Source of the DNA: Achromobacter agilis
GTDB taxonomy: Bacteria; Pseudomonadota; Gammaproteobacteria; Burkholderiales; Burkholderiaceae_B
DNA length: 64,000 bases
Reading direction: 5' to 3'
NCBI RefSeq assembly: GCF_900496965.1
Contig: NZ_UFQB01000001.1
Span: 62,001 to 126,000 of the forward strand
Shown here: positions 1-8,000 of the stretch, piece after piece
How the letters are laid out: each line of letters starts with the position of its first letter
Numbering within the stretch: position 1 is the first letter of the stretch
Notes under the pieces: generated by a model
What the model saw: the letters and a program-made list of their open reading frames with translations, nothing else
Databases searched by the model: none
Told to the model about the DNA's origin: nothing
Position numbers and translations under genes: made by a program

Positions 1-810
1 TTGACCATGTCGTTCTCGGACGTGCTGACCGAACGCGGCTTCAAGCACATTTTCCAAGTGGTATCCAAGGGCTCCGTGCTGGGCCGCGCGCAATACGACT
101 ATGCCGCCTCGGTCGTGGCGGGCGCCTCGGAGATCAAGAAGATCGCGCTGCTGTACGAAGACACCGCCTACGGTACGTCGCAGGCTGTCGGCGTGCGCAA
201 CGCGGCCAAGGCCGCGGGCGCGCAGATCGTGCTGGACGAGGCCTACCCCCTGGGCATCACGGACGTCACGCCCCTGATCAGCAAGCTGCGGGGGTCCGAC
301 GCCCAGATCGTCTTCCCTATTTCCTACCTGAACGACAGTCTGCTGATCATCCGCGTCATGCGGCAACAGCGCCTGACCGTGCCCGTCGTAGGCGGCGCCG
401 CCGGCTACGTCATTCCCGACTTCGCGAAGGCGCTGGGCCAGTATTCGCAGGCCGTGCTGTCGATCGCGCCCGCCAACTACGACCAGGCGCCCGAATACAC
501 CGAGCGCTACCGCAAGCGGTTCGGCACGTTCATGCCGCACGAGGCGCTGGAGCACGCGGTATGCGCCGGCGTGCTGGCGCAGGCATTGGAAGTCGCCGCC
601 TCGGACAAGCCCGAAGCGGTGTCCAAGGCGCTGCGCGCGCAGAAATACGACCAGGGCTGGGCCGGCGTGATGTCGGGCGGCGGCGTGCATTTCGACGCCA
701 GCGGGCTGAACACGATGGCGCAGCCCATCATGGTCCAGTGGCAAGACAACGAACTGGTGTCGGTCTGGCCGCAGGCATTGGCCAAGGGCCGCGTCATCAG
801 CGCAACCTGA
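1..810 (+). CDS. Branched-chain amino acid-type ABC transporter substrate-binding protein (5' truncated by window)
   Basis: Periplasmic binding protein of the LivJ/LivK (type I periplasmic binding) family, which delivers a small organic ligand to the LivHM permease. Only about the last 270 residues are in the window; family members are usually 370-400 residues, and the frame is open at base 1, so the signal peptide and first lobe lie upstream. Visible landmarks are IALLYEDTAYG (start of the second lobe), the core segment ending LISKLRGSDAQIVF, and the late FGTFMPHEALEHAV region. It is followed 31 bases later by livH, so it is the first visible gene of a livJHMGF operon. The ligand cannot be told; many such betaproteobacterial systems carry aromatic or organic acids rather than leucine. 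Confidence 0.88.
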   Translation: MTMSFSDVLTERGFKHIFQVVSKGSVLGRAQYDYAASVVAGASEIKKIALLYEDTAYGTSQAVGVRNAAKAAGAQIVLDEAYPLGITDVTPLISKLRGSDAQIVFPISYLNDSLLIIRVMRQQRLTVPVVGGAAGYVIPDFAKALGQYSQAVLSIAPANYDQAPEYTERYRKRFGTFMPHEALEHAVCAGVLAQALEVAASDKPEAVSKALRAQKYDQGWAGVMSGGGVHFDASGLNTMAQPIMVQWQDNELVSVWPQALAKGRVISAT

Positions 811-841
811 GCGCGGCGCGCACGGCGCACGAGGAGCGATC

Positions 842-1702
842 ATGCAATTTTTGCAGGCTCTGGTGGACGGCATCCTGCTGGGCGGCGTTTACGCGGTCAT
901 ATCGATCGGCCTCACGCTGGTCTTCGGCGTGGTGTCCATCGTCAACTTCGCCCAGGCCGAATTCCTGATGGTGGGCATGTTCGTGGCGTATTTCGCCTGG
1001 AAACTCCTGGGGCTCGATCCGCTGCTGGGGTCGCTGCTCTCGTTCGCCGTCGCCTTCGTGCTGGGCGTGCTGACGCAGAAATACCTGATCAACCGGGTGC
1101 TGAAGGCGCCGGCGGTTGCCCAGATCTTCCTGACGGTGGGCCTGCTCATCGTCATGGAAAACCTGGCGCTGATCCTGTTCGGGTCGGAGTTCCGTTCGGT
1201 GCAGACGCCCTACCAGATGACGGCGCTGGCGATCGGCCCCCTCCTGCTCAGCGCGCCCTATCTGCTGGCTTTCGCGGTGGCGTCGGTCGCGGGCCTGGTC
1301 TTGTGGTGGGTGCTGAAGAAAACCTGGTGGGGTATGGCGGTGCGGGCCACCGCCCAGGACCCCATGGCCGCCCGGCTGTCCGGCATTTCGACGCACCGGG
1401 TGCACCAGTTGGCGTTCGGGCTGGGCGTGGGCATGACTGCCCTGGGCGGAGGAATCATCCTGCCCTACCTCACCGCCTCGACCACGGTCGGCGCCCAGTT
1501 CAGCGTACTGATGTTCACCGCCGTGGTGCTGGGCGGCCTGGGCAGCGTGATCGGGGCGGTGGTGGGCGGCGTGGCGGTCGGCGTCATCCAGTCGCTGTCG
1601 TCATTGGTGCTGCCCATGCAGCTGCAGAATCTGGTGCTCTTCGCGATCTTCATCCTGGTCCTGGCCGTGCGCCCGGAAGGGCTTCTGAAAAAGGCGGGCT
1701 GA
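842..1702 (+). CDS. livH: Branched-chain amino acid-type ABC transporter permease, LivH family
   Basis: Inner-membrane permease of a LivHMGF-type importer, 286 residues as usual for LivH. The sequence is strongly hydrophobic with about eight membrane segments. It opens with the LivH-like LVDGILLGGVYAVISIGLTL, followed by VNFAQAEFLMVGMF, and has the coupling region RATAQDPMAARLSGI that contacts the ATPases, then a glycine-rich VVLGGLGSVIGAVVGG segment. An RBS-like GAGGAG lies just before the ATG at 842. Its stop codon overlaps the livM start (TGATG), so the two permease genes are translationally coupled. The transported substrate is not evident from sequence. Confidence 0.93.
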   Translation: MQFLQALVDGILLGGVYAVISIGLTLVFGVVSIVNFAQAEFLMVGMFVAYFAWKLLGLDPLLGSLLSFAVAFVLGVLTQKYLINRVLKAPAVAQIFLTVGLLIVMENLALILFGSEFRSVQTPYQMTALAIGPLLLSAPYLLAFAVASVAGLVLWWVLKKTWWGMAVRATAQDPMAARLSGISTHRVHQLAFGLGVGMTALGGGIILPYLTASTTVGAQFSVLMFTAVVLGGLGSVIGAVVGGVAVGVIQSLSSLVLPMQLQNLVLFAIFILVLAVRPEGLLKKAG

Positions 1703-2676
1703 TGACACTGAACCGACAACTCCTGCCATGGGCGCTGCTCCTGGCCGCCGCGCTCGCCGCGCCCTGGCTGATGGAAGACCAGGGCTACGGCATCCGCGTC
1801 CTGACCCTCGTGCTGCTGTTCGCCGCCATGGGCCAGTCCTGGAACATCGTAGGCGGGCTGGCGAACCAGATTTCGCTGGGGCACGCGGCCTTCTTCGGCC
1901 TAGGCGCCTACACCTCCACGCTGCTGCTCATGCGCTACGGCATTTCCCCGTGGCTGGGCATCGTCGCCGCCATGGCGGTCGCCGCGCTGGCCGGGGCGCT
2001 GCTCAGCCTGCCGACCATGCGGCTGCGCGGCCACTATTTCGCGCTGGCCACGCTGGCCTTCGGCGAAGTGCTGCGCGCCATCGCCAATACCTGGGCATCG
2101 GTCACCGGCGGTCCGGTGGGCGTGTCGATCCCGTTCTCGGAAGGGCTGTCCCAGATGCAGTTCAAGTCCAGCATTCCCTACTACTACCTGATGCTGGGCG
2201 CCGCGCTGATTACGTCCATCGTGTTCGCGCTCATCAGCCGTTCGCGCCTGGGCTACCGCCTGCGCGCGGTGAAGGCCAACCCGCAGGCGGCGGAGGTCAT
2301 CGGCGTGAACACGGCCCGGACCCGGATCCTGGCGGCGGTCATCTCCGCCGCCCTGATGGGGGCCTGCGGCACGCTTTACGCGCAATTTATCTACTTCTTC
2401 GATCCCGACACGGTGTTCTCGCTGGTCGGCATTTCGGTCCGCGTCGCGCTCATCTGCATTATCGGCGGCGTGGGCACCGTGGCGGGACCGCTGATCGGCG
2501 CCCTGGTGATTATCCCGCTGGAGGAAGTCTTCAACGACTGGCTGTCCGGCCACACCGCGGGCGTATCGCAGCTGGCCTTCGGCCTGATCCTCATCGCCAT
2601 CATCCTGATCGAGCCACGGGGCCTGTCGGCGCTATGGGCCCGGCTGCGCAACCTGGCCGGGAGGCAGCATGCCTGA
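1702..2676 (+). CDS. livM: Branched-chain amino acid-type ABC transporter permease, LivM family
   Basis: Second permease subunit of the importer, 324 residues from the ATG at 1702, which shares its A with the livH stop codon. An upstream extension of the same frame lies inside livH and is not used. LivM hallmarks are QSWNIVGGLANQISLGHAAF near residues 36-55, the cytoplasmic coupling helix SRLGYRLRAVKANPQAAEVI, and a glycine-rich IIGGVGTVAGPLIGA stretch near the C-terminus. About eight to ten hydrophobic helices are visible. It overlaps livG by 8 nt. Works as a heterodimer with the upstream LivH protein. Confidence 0.93.
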   Translation: MTLNRQLLPWALLLAAALAAPWLMEDQGYGIRVLTLVLLFAAMGQSWNIVGGLANQISLGHAAFFGLGAYTSTLLLMRYGISPWLGIVAAMAVAALAGALLSLPTMRLRGHYFALATLAFGEVLRAIANTWASVTGGPVGVSIPFSEGLSQMQFKSSIPYYYLMLGAALITSIVFALISRSRLGYRLRAVKANPQAAEVIGVNTARTRILAAVISAALMGACGTLYAQFIYFFDPDTVFSLVGISVRVALICIIGGVGTVAGPLIGALVIIPLEEVFNDWLSGHTAGVSQLAFGLILIAIILIEPRGLSALWARLRNLAGRQHA

Positions 2677-3409
2677 CATTCTCAGGGTCGCGCACATCCA
2701 GCGCCGTTTCGGCGGCCTGAAAGCGGTGGACGACGTGTCGTTCAACGTCGCGAAGGGAGACATCCTGGGCCTGATCGGCCCCAACGGGGCCGGCAAGACC
2801 ACGCTGTTCAACCTGCTCGTCGGCCTGTATCGGGGCAATGGCGGACGCATCGAACTGGATGGCCACGACATCAGCGGCCTGCGTCCCCACCAGATCGCGG
2901 CGCGGGGCATGACCAAGACGTTCCAGAACGTGGCCCTGTTCCCCGAAATGACGGTACTGGACAACGTGCTGGTCGGCGGGCTGCTGCGCCACGACGTGGA
3001 CCGCGCCCGCCAGGTCGCGCGCGACAACCTCGACCGCGTCGGCCTGTCCGCCATTGCGCGCAAGCCGGCGGGCGAACTGTCGTTTCCCGAACAGGCGCGG
3101 GTGGAGCTCGCCCGCGCCCTGTGCACGGATCCCAAGGTGTTCCTGCTGGACGAGGTCATGGCGGCGCTGAACGAATCCGAGATGGACGCGATGCTGGACC
3201 TGATCCGCACGCTGCGCGACGAGTCCGGCATCACCTTCATCGTCGTGGAGCACCACATGCGCGCCATCATGCGGCTCTGCAACCGGATCCTGGTGCTGTC
3301 CTTCGGCCAGAAGATCGCCGAAGGCAGCCCCGCCGAGATCGCGTCCAACCCAACGGTGATCGAGGTCTATCTGGGCAAATCGCTGGAGCAGATGGAGGTG
3401 CCGGCATGA
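2669..3409 (+). CDS. livG: ABC transporter ATP-binding protein, LivG family
   Basis: Cytoplasmic ATPase of the importer, 246 residues. Walker A is GPNGAGKTT at about residues 37-45 and Walker B is VFLLDE near 157-162, with the switch histidine in FIVVEHHM. The signature loop is LSFPEQ rather than the usual LSxGxQ, and the D-loop region reads VMAALNESE, where LivG proteins often have AGLNP. These departures are seen directly; a related variant occurs in some betaproteobacterial LivG-like proteins, so the protein may still be functional as one half of an asymmetric ATPase pair with LivF. Overlaps livM by 8 nt and livF by 4 nt (ATGA). Confidence 0.92.
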   Translation: MPDILRVAHIQRRFGGLKAVDDVSFNVAKGDILGLIGPNGAGKTTLFNLLVGLYRGNGGRIELDGHDISGLRPHQIAARGMTKTFQNVALFPEMTVLDNVLVGGLLRHDVDRARQVARDNLDRVGLSAIARKPAGELSFPEQARVELARALCTDPKVFLLDEVMAALNESEMDAMLDLIRTLRDESGITFIVVEHHMRAIMRLCNRILVLSFGQKIAEGSPAEIASNPTVIEVYLGKSLEQMEVPA

Positions 3410-4119
3410 GCCTGCTGCAAATCGATGGCCTGACCGCCTCGTACGACCGCAGCCCGGTCCTGCACGACGTGTCGCTGGCCGTGCCGGAAGGCGGCTTCAT
3501 CGCCGTCGTGGGCGCCAATACGGCGGGCAAGAGCACCTTGCTGCGCTGCATCTCCGGACTGCTGGACAAAACCAGCGGCAGCGTGAGGTTCGACGGACAG
3601 GAAATCCTGCGCCTCCCGCCCCACCGCATTCCGGAACTCGGCATCGCCCACGTCCCCGAAGGCCGCCACGTCTTCCCCGAAATGACCGTCGAGGAAAACC
3701 TCTATCTGGGCGGCTACGTGCGGCGCCGGGACTCGGCGGCGGTCAAGCGCGATTGCGACGGAATCTATGCCCTGTTCCCCCGCCTGCAGGAACGCCGCCG
3801 GCAACTGGCGGGCACGCTATCCGGCGGCGAGCAGCAAATGGTGGCCTTCGGCCGCGCGCTGATGCTCAAGCCCCGCCTGCTGCTGCTTGACGAGCCCAGC
3901 CACGGCCTCGCGCCCAAGATCGTCGAAGAAATGCACCAGGCCATGGTGGACATCCACCGCAGCGGCCTGACGATCCTGCTCGTAGAGCAAAACACGCGCC
4001 TGGCGCTGTCGGTGGCAGAGCACGCCTACGTGCTGCAATCCGGCGCCATGGTGCTTTCCGGTCCCAGCAACGCCTTGCTGGAAGACAGCCGGGTGCGCGC
4101 GGCCTATCTGGGACTGTAA
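3406..4119 (+). CDS. livF: ABC transporter ATP-binding protein, LivF family
   Basis: Second ATPase of the Liv-type importer, 237 residues from the ATG at 3406 that overlaps the livG stop (ATGA). It has a Walker A of form GANTAGKST near residues 36-44, a canonical signature LSGGEQQ near 138, Walker B LLLLDEPSHGLAP near 159, and the H-loop-equivalent ILLVEQN. The extra residues upstream in this frame lie inside livG and are excluded. The canonical signature here complements the degenerate one in LivG. Last gene of the transporter; a 117-base gap without obvious terminator separates it from the GntR gene. Confidence 0.93.
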   Translation: MSLLQIDGLTASYDRSPVLHDVSLAVPEGGFIAVVGANTAGKSTLLRCISGLLDKTSGSVRFDGQEILRLPPHRIPELGIAHVPEGRHVFPEMTVEENLYLGGYVRRRDSAAVKRDCDGIYALFPRLQERRRQLAGTLSGGEQQMVAFGRALMLKPRLLLLDEPSHGLAPKIVEEMHQAMVDIHRSGLTILLVEQNTRLALSVAEHAYVLQSGAMVLSGPSNALLEDSRVRAAYLGL

Positions 4120-4236
4120 CCATGGGCGGCCGACGGGATATATTGCGTCTTTACGTCGACACGGCGGTTCGCGGCGGCATGGCCAGGGGCCTGTGCCACC
4201 GTCTGTGCCCGCCGCGAGGATAAACGAGAGACTGCT

Positions 4237-4980
4237 ATGGCCACCCCTACAGGCGCGATATTCGAAAAGCCCGCCACCCTGCGCACCCGCGTAGAGGAAT
4301 TCCTGCGCGCGTCCATCATGGACGGGCGAATCAAGGGCGGCGAACGCCTGCGCGAACTCGAACTGTGCGAACAGCTGGGCATCAGCCGCAGCACCCTGCG
4401 CGAAGCGCTACGCACCCTGGAAGCCGAACGGCTGATTTCCATCGAACCGCACCGCGGCCCCACGGTGGTGCGCATCACCGAGAAAGCGGCGCGCGACCTT
4501 TATGCCCTGCGCGCCCTGCTCGAAGGCTACGCCGCGCACGAATTCGCCCGGCTGGCCGGCGACGCGGACATCGAACGCCTGCGCAAGGCGGTGGACGCGC
4601 TGCACCGCCAGGCCAAGGGCAGCAACAAATCGGCCCTGCTGGCGGCCAAGCGCGATTTCTACGACGTGCTGCTGAGCGGCTGCGACAACGACCTGGTCAA
4701 GGACATGCTGCCGGGGCTGCTGTCCCGCATCAACCTGCTGCGGGCCACGTCGTTCGCGCGCTCCGACCGCCTTCCGGAAAGCCTGGCCGAAATCGATCAC
4801 CTGTTCGAACGCATCCGCGCCCGGGACCCGCAAGGCGCGCAGGAAGCGGCCCGAAGCCATATCGTGAACGCCGAGCGCACCGCGCTCGAAGTGCTCCGGC
4901 GCCAACAAGAGGAGACCCATGCAAGTGAAGGCGATCGTCCAAGAACTGAGGGCCGGGGTAGCGCTGGCCCAGCAGGATAA
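4237..4980 (+). CDS. GntR-family transcriptional regulator, FCD (FadR-like) subfamily
   Basis: Ligand-responsive DNA-binding protein of 247 residues. The N-terminal winged helix (about residues 10-75) includes GGERLRELELCEQLGISRSTLREALRTL split over the recognition helix, ending in the wing sequence PHRGPTVVRI. The C-terminal FCD effector domain is alpha-helical, with RALLEGYAA, FYDVLLSGCDND and a late HIVNAERTALEVL helix. It probably controls the adjacent Liv-type transporter and the two downstream hydrolase genes; its ligand may be the imported compound or its breakdown product (inference). The last 62 bases overlap the next gene in another frame, an unusually long overlap. Confidence 0.9.
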   Translation: MATPTGAIFEKPATLRTRVEEFLRASIMDGRIKGGERLRELELCEQLGISRSTLREALRTLEAERLISIEPHRGPTVVRITEKAARDLYALRALLEGYAAHEFARLAGDADIERLRKAVDALHRQAKGSNKSALLAAKRDFYDVLLSGCDNDLVKDMLPGLLSRINLLRATSFARSDRLPESLAEIDHLFERIRARDPQGAQEAARSHIVNAERTALEVLRRQQEETHASEGDRPRTEGRGSAGPAG

Positions 4981-6157
4981 GGAATTCCAGTCCGCCGCCA
5001 GGGGCCTGCCCTGCGCCATCTGGCTGCAGGCAGGCGACGACCCCGGCGACAAGCTAAGCGCCTGGGCTGGCCAGCCCGCCGCCCCCTCGCAGTGCATCGT
5101 GGTCAGCGCCCCGCCGGACACCTGGCAGAAAATGCTCAGCGCCGAACCGCCCCCGGGCTACCACTCCTTCACCGCCGCGCGCCGGCACGCGCCAAACTTG
5201 CGTGTCAAAGGCAACGCGCTGGCCATCGCCCAGGCCCTGCATCCCCTGGAACGGCTGTTCGAGATCCTGCGCGGGCAGGTGGATGCCGCCCCCGCCCTGC
5301 TGGACCGCAGCACGATTACCGGGCACTACGCCGCCCTCGACATCGACGGAACGCCCGCCTCCCTCCACTATGAAACCAGCGGCCTGAAATCGGGCCCGCC
5401 GCTATTGATGCTGCATACGGCGGGCGCGGACTCCCGCCAGTATCACCCGCTGATGGCCGACCCCGATCTGCAGCGGCAATGGCGCATGATCGCGTTCGAC
5501 ATGCCCGGGCACGGCCGCAGCATGCCCTTGCCGGGGCAGGCCTGGACCGAGGCCGGGCTTACGCTCGACGCCTATCTGCAGGCCTGCCTGTCGGTGATCC
5601 GCCAAGTGGCCGGCGCGCCCGCCGTGCTGCTGGGCTGTTCGATGGGCGCGGCGATGGCCCTGGTCACGGCCGCGCGCAGCCCGGCCGACGTGGCCGGCGT
5701 GATCGCGCTGGAGGCGCCCTGGAAAGCCAGCGGACGGCGCACGCCCATGCTTTGCCATCCGCAGGTGAACCAGGCGGCGCACAATCCCGCCTACGTGCGC
5801 GGGCTGATGGCCCCCGCGTCCTCGCTCGATGCGCGGCGCGACGCGGCCTGGATCTATTCGCAAGGCGGCTTCAATGTGTATGCCAATGATCTCTGGTTCT
5901 ACAGCGAAGACTTCGACGCCGCCCGGCACGTCGCCGGGCTGGACACGAGCGCGTTCGGCGTCTCGTTATTGACGGGCGCCTATGACTACTCGGCCAGCCC
6001 GGAAGACTCGCGCCGGGTCGCGGCGCTGATACCCGGCGCGCGCTTCGGCGTCATGCCCGAGCTCGGCCACTTCCCCATGATCGAAAACCCGCAGCGGCTG
6101 CTGGCATACCTGCGGCCGGAACTGGACCACATCCGCGCATCGAGAGGAATCGCATGA
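4919..6157 (+). CDS. Alpha/beta hydrolase with an extra N-terminal (SCP2-like?) domain
   Basis: Serine hydrolase of 412 residues. The catalytic half (about residues 145-405) shows the oxyanion-side HTAGADSRQY, the strand-turn FDMPGHGRS, the nucleophile elbow GCSMG with Ser241, and a late GHFPMIENP segment carrying the expected histidine (ELGHF). The first ~125 residues are not part of a standard hydrolase fold; their pattern of CAIWLQAGDD and LRVKGNALAIAQALHPLERLFEIL resembles the sterol-carrier-protein (SCP2) fold, an inference from pattern only. The start at 4919 has a good AGAGGAG site and lies within the end of the GntR gene. It overlaps the MBL hydrolase gene by 4 nt. Substrate unknown; an ester or lactone is plausible. 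Confidence 0.82.
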   Translation: MQVKAIVQELRAGVALAQQDKEFQSAARGLPCAIWLQAGDDPGDKLSAWAGQPAAPSQCIVVSAPPDTWQKMLSAEPPPGYHSFTAARRHAPNLRVKGNALAIAQALHPLERLFEILRGQVDAAPALLDRSTITGHYAALDIDGTPASLHYETSGLKSGPPLLMLHTAGADSRQYHPLMADPDLQRQWRMIAFDMPGHGRSMPLPGQAWTEAGLTLDAYLQACLSVIRQVAGAPAVLLGCSMGAAMALVTAARSPADVAGVIALEAPWKASGRRTPMLCHPQVNQAAHNPAYVRGLMAPASSLDARRDAAWIYSQGGFNVYANDLWFYSEDFDAARHVAGLDTSAFGVSLLTGAYDYSASPEDSRRVAALIPGARFGVMPELGHFPMIENPQRLLAYLRPELDHIRASRGIA

Positions 6158-6954
6158 CACTGCCCAACTACGAAGTCTATGCCCTGCGCTATGCGACCGT
6201 CGCGCGCAAGCGGGCCCAGAACTTCATTACGCCCCCGGATCCGCACGACGGCCCCATGCCGATGGATTATTTCGTCTGGGTCATCCGCGACGGCAGCCGC
6301 GTCTACCTCGTCGACACCGGCTTCAACGCGGCGGCGGCCCAGGCTCGCGGCCGCGAGTTCCTGCGCTGCCCGATCGAGTCGTTGGAAAAGCTGGGCATTT
6401 CGCCCGCCGACGTCCAGGACGTCATCGTGACGCACCTGCACTATGACCATGCCGGCAATATCCGGAAGCTGCCGAACGCCCGCCTGCACCTGCAGGAAAG
6501 CGAACTGCACTACGCCTGCGGCTGCAATATGCGCTTCGACATGCTGCGCCACGCGTATGCGGTAGAGGACGTGGTCGACGTGGTGCGCGGCGTCTACGAC
6601 AAGCGCGTGGCCTTCTATCATGGCCACGACGAAATCGCGCCCGGCCTGGAGCTGCTGCATATCGGCGGCCACACGCAGGGCCTGCAATCGGTGCGCGTGC
6701 ATACCGCGCGCGGCTGGATGGTGCTGGCGTCCGACGCCAGCCACTACTACGACAACATGGGCTTGCAGGCGCCGTTTCCCATTGTGCACAACGTAGCCGA
6801 CATGCTGGCGGGTTACGACACGCTGCTGAAATTCGCGGAATCCCCCGAGCACATCGTCCCCGGGCACGATCCGCTGGTCAGGACCCGCTATCCGGGCCTG
6901 GACGGCACGGACACGGAAATCGTGGCGCTGCACCTGGGCGGCAAGCAGCCCTGA
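6154..6954 (+). CDS. MBL-fold metallo-hydrolase, lactonase-like
   Basis: Metal-dependent hydrolase of the metallo-beta-lactamase superfamily, 266 residues. The di-metal motif HLHYDH is at residues 94-99, the next ligand histidine is in GGHTQG at 173, an aspartate ligand in LASDASHYY at 194, and a C-terminal VPGHDPL histidine. This layout fits N-acyl-homoserine-lactonase/AttM-like and related enzymes. It is coupled to the alpha/beta hydrolase by an ATGA overlap, so the two enzymes probably act in sequence on one substrate, behind the Liv-type importer. The actual substrate is not known; quorum-signal hydrolysis is only one possibility. Confidence 0.87.
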   Translation: MTLPNYEVYALRYATVARKRAQNFITPPDPHDGPMPMDYFVWVIRDGSRVYLVDTGFNAAAAQARGREFLRCPIESLEKLGISPADVQDVIVTHLHYDHAGNIRKLPNARLHLQESELHYACGCNMRFDMLRHAYAVEDVVDVVRGVYDKRVAFYHGHDEIAPGLELLHIGGHTQGLQSVRVHTARGWMVLASDASHYYDNMGLQAPFPIVHNVADMLAGYDTLLKFAESPEHIVPGHDPLVRTRYPGLDGTDTEIVALHLGGKQP

Positions 6955-6987
6955 GCCGCCCCGCCGGCGCGGGACGGACACCGCCCG

Positions 6988-7704
6988 TCAGTCGTACCGG
7001 AACGTGGCCGTCAGCATCGCCGAACGACCCGGCGCCACTTAGCTGAACAGCCCCACGTGCGACGCCTCATAGATTGTTTCGTCGGTCAGGTTGTTCAGGT
7101 TCAACTGCAGGCCGAAGTTCCTGTTGAACTGATAGGACGCCATGGCGTCGTAGCGCCAGTAGGACGGCAGCTGGTAGACGTTCGCGTCATCCACGTAGCG
7201 CTTGCCGGTATAGGTGGCGCCGGCCCCGACGGTCAGCTCGGGCATGAGCTTATAGGTGCTCCACAGGCTGGCGCTCTGGCGGGCGATGAACTTCATCTGG
7301 TTGCCGCTGAAGTCGGTGCCGCCGCTCTGATAGCTGGTCACCTTGGGGTCCATGTAGCTGTAGCCTGCCCACACTTGCCACTTCGGCGTGATGGCGCCCG
7401 CGGCGCCCAACTCGATGCCGCGCACGCGGTTGCTGCCCGACAGCGTCACGTCGCCGGTGATGGGATCGGCGCTGCGGGCGTCGGTCTTGCGCGTTTCGAA
7501 CACCGCCGCCGTCAGCGACAGGCGCTCGTCGAAGACGTCCCACTTGGTGCCCACTTCGATGCTGCGGCTCTTTTCCGGCGCGAGTCCGGCCGTGCCCGCG
7601 GTCAGGCGCCCGCCCGCCGCGCCGTCCGCGCCGCCCGATTGGGCCGCGGTTTCTCCGGACGGATTCGACGAGGTGCCGTAGGACACGTAGATGCTGCCGT
7701 CGAT
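6988..7704 (-). pseudogene. TonB-dependent siderophore receptor remnant (C-terminal barrel only, with internal stop)
   Basis: About 235 codons of the last beta-strands of an outer-membrane TonB-dependent receptor. Recognisable features are IYVSYGTSSNPSGE, EVGTKWDVFDERLSLTAAVF, VRGIELGAAG, WAGYSYMDPKV and LQLNLNNLTDETIYEASHVG. A TAA at 7039-7041 interrupts the frame, but reading on gives VAPGRSAMLTATFRYD and then TGA at 6988-6990, the typical terminal-strand ending with an aromatic penultimate region. The signal peptide, plug and first two thirds of the barrel (several hundred residues) are missing: homology stops at about 7704 next to an in-frame TAG and AT-rich DNA. Gene is therefore decayed by a large 5' loss plus a nonsense mutation. 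Confidence 0.9.
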
Positions 7705-7784
7705 CTATCTGCTTTGCTCATTGGACTCTTTCGGAAACCGCCCCGCGGCGGTGGCTATCTGCGCGGCCTTGTATTTATAAGAAA

Positions 7785-7809
7785 GAAAATGATATTAATT
7801 GCTATTATC
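7785..7809 (-). promoter_or_regulatory. Possible Fur box
   Basis: On the minus strand this reads GATAATAGCAATTAATATCA plus TTTTC, an AT-rich, partly palindromic run of the GATAAT/ATTATC type recognised by Fur. It points toward the decayed TonB-dependent receptor, as expected for an iron-uptake promoter. The match to the 19-bp consensus is partial, so this is a suggestion based on sequence and context. Confidence 0.35.
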
Positions 7810-7856
7810 GTATTCAACGATCAGTCGGAATTTATTCAGAATTTTGTCAATTTTGT

Positions 7857-7919
7857 CGGATTCCGAGGCCAACCCCACAGATTTGGAGGCCAAATAACAA
7901 CACTTCGTCTCGGAATCCG
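7857..7919. repeat. 11-bp inverted repeat with 41-nt spacer
   Basis: CGGATTCCGAG at 7857-7867 is the exact reverse complement of CTCGGAATCCG at 7909-7919. The spacer also carries two direct copies of GAGGCCAA (7866-7873 and 7886-7893). No transposase is nearby. It could be a regulator site pair, a stem-loop or the scar of a lost element. Confidence 0.6.
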
Positions 7920-7955
7920 CATCCAATCTGCGTTCTTCCACTGGCTTTGGCCATT

Positions 7956-8000
7956 AAAAAGCCCCTGCCGGCTGGCGACGGATCGCCAGCCGGCAGGGGC
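7956..8000 (-). terminator. Rho-independent terminator of the minus-strand gene ending at 8020
   Basis: A perfect 18-bp stem, 7961-7978 against 7983-8000, with a 4-nt loop, followed on the minus strand by TTTTTAATGG. It starts 19 bases after the stop codon of the small secreted-protein gene. Confidence 0.92.

Noticed and set aside
7857-7919. Insertion sequence ends
   Set aside because: Only 63 bp between the ends, no transposase, no target-site duplication visible.
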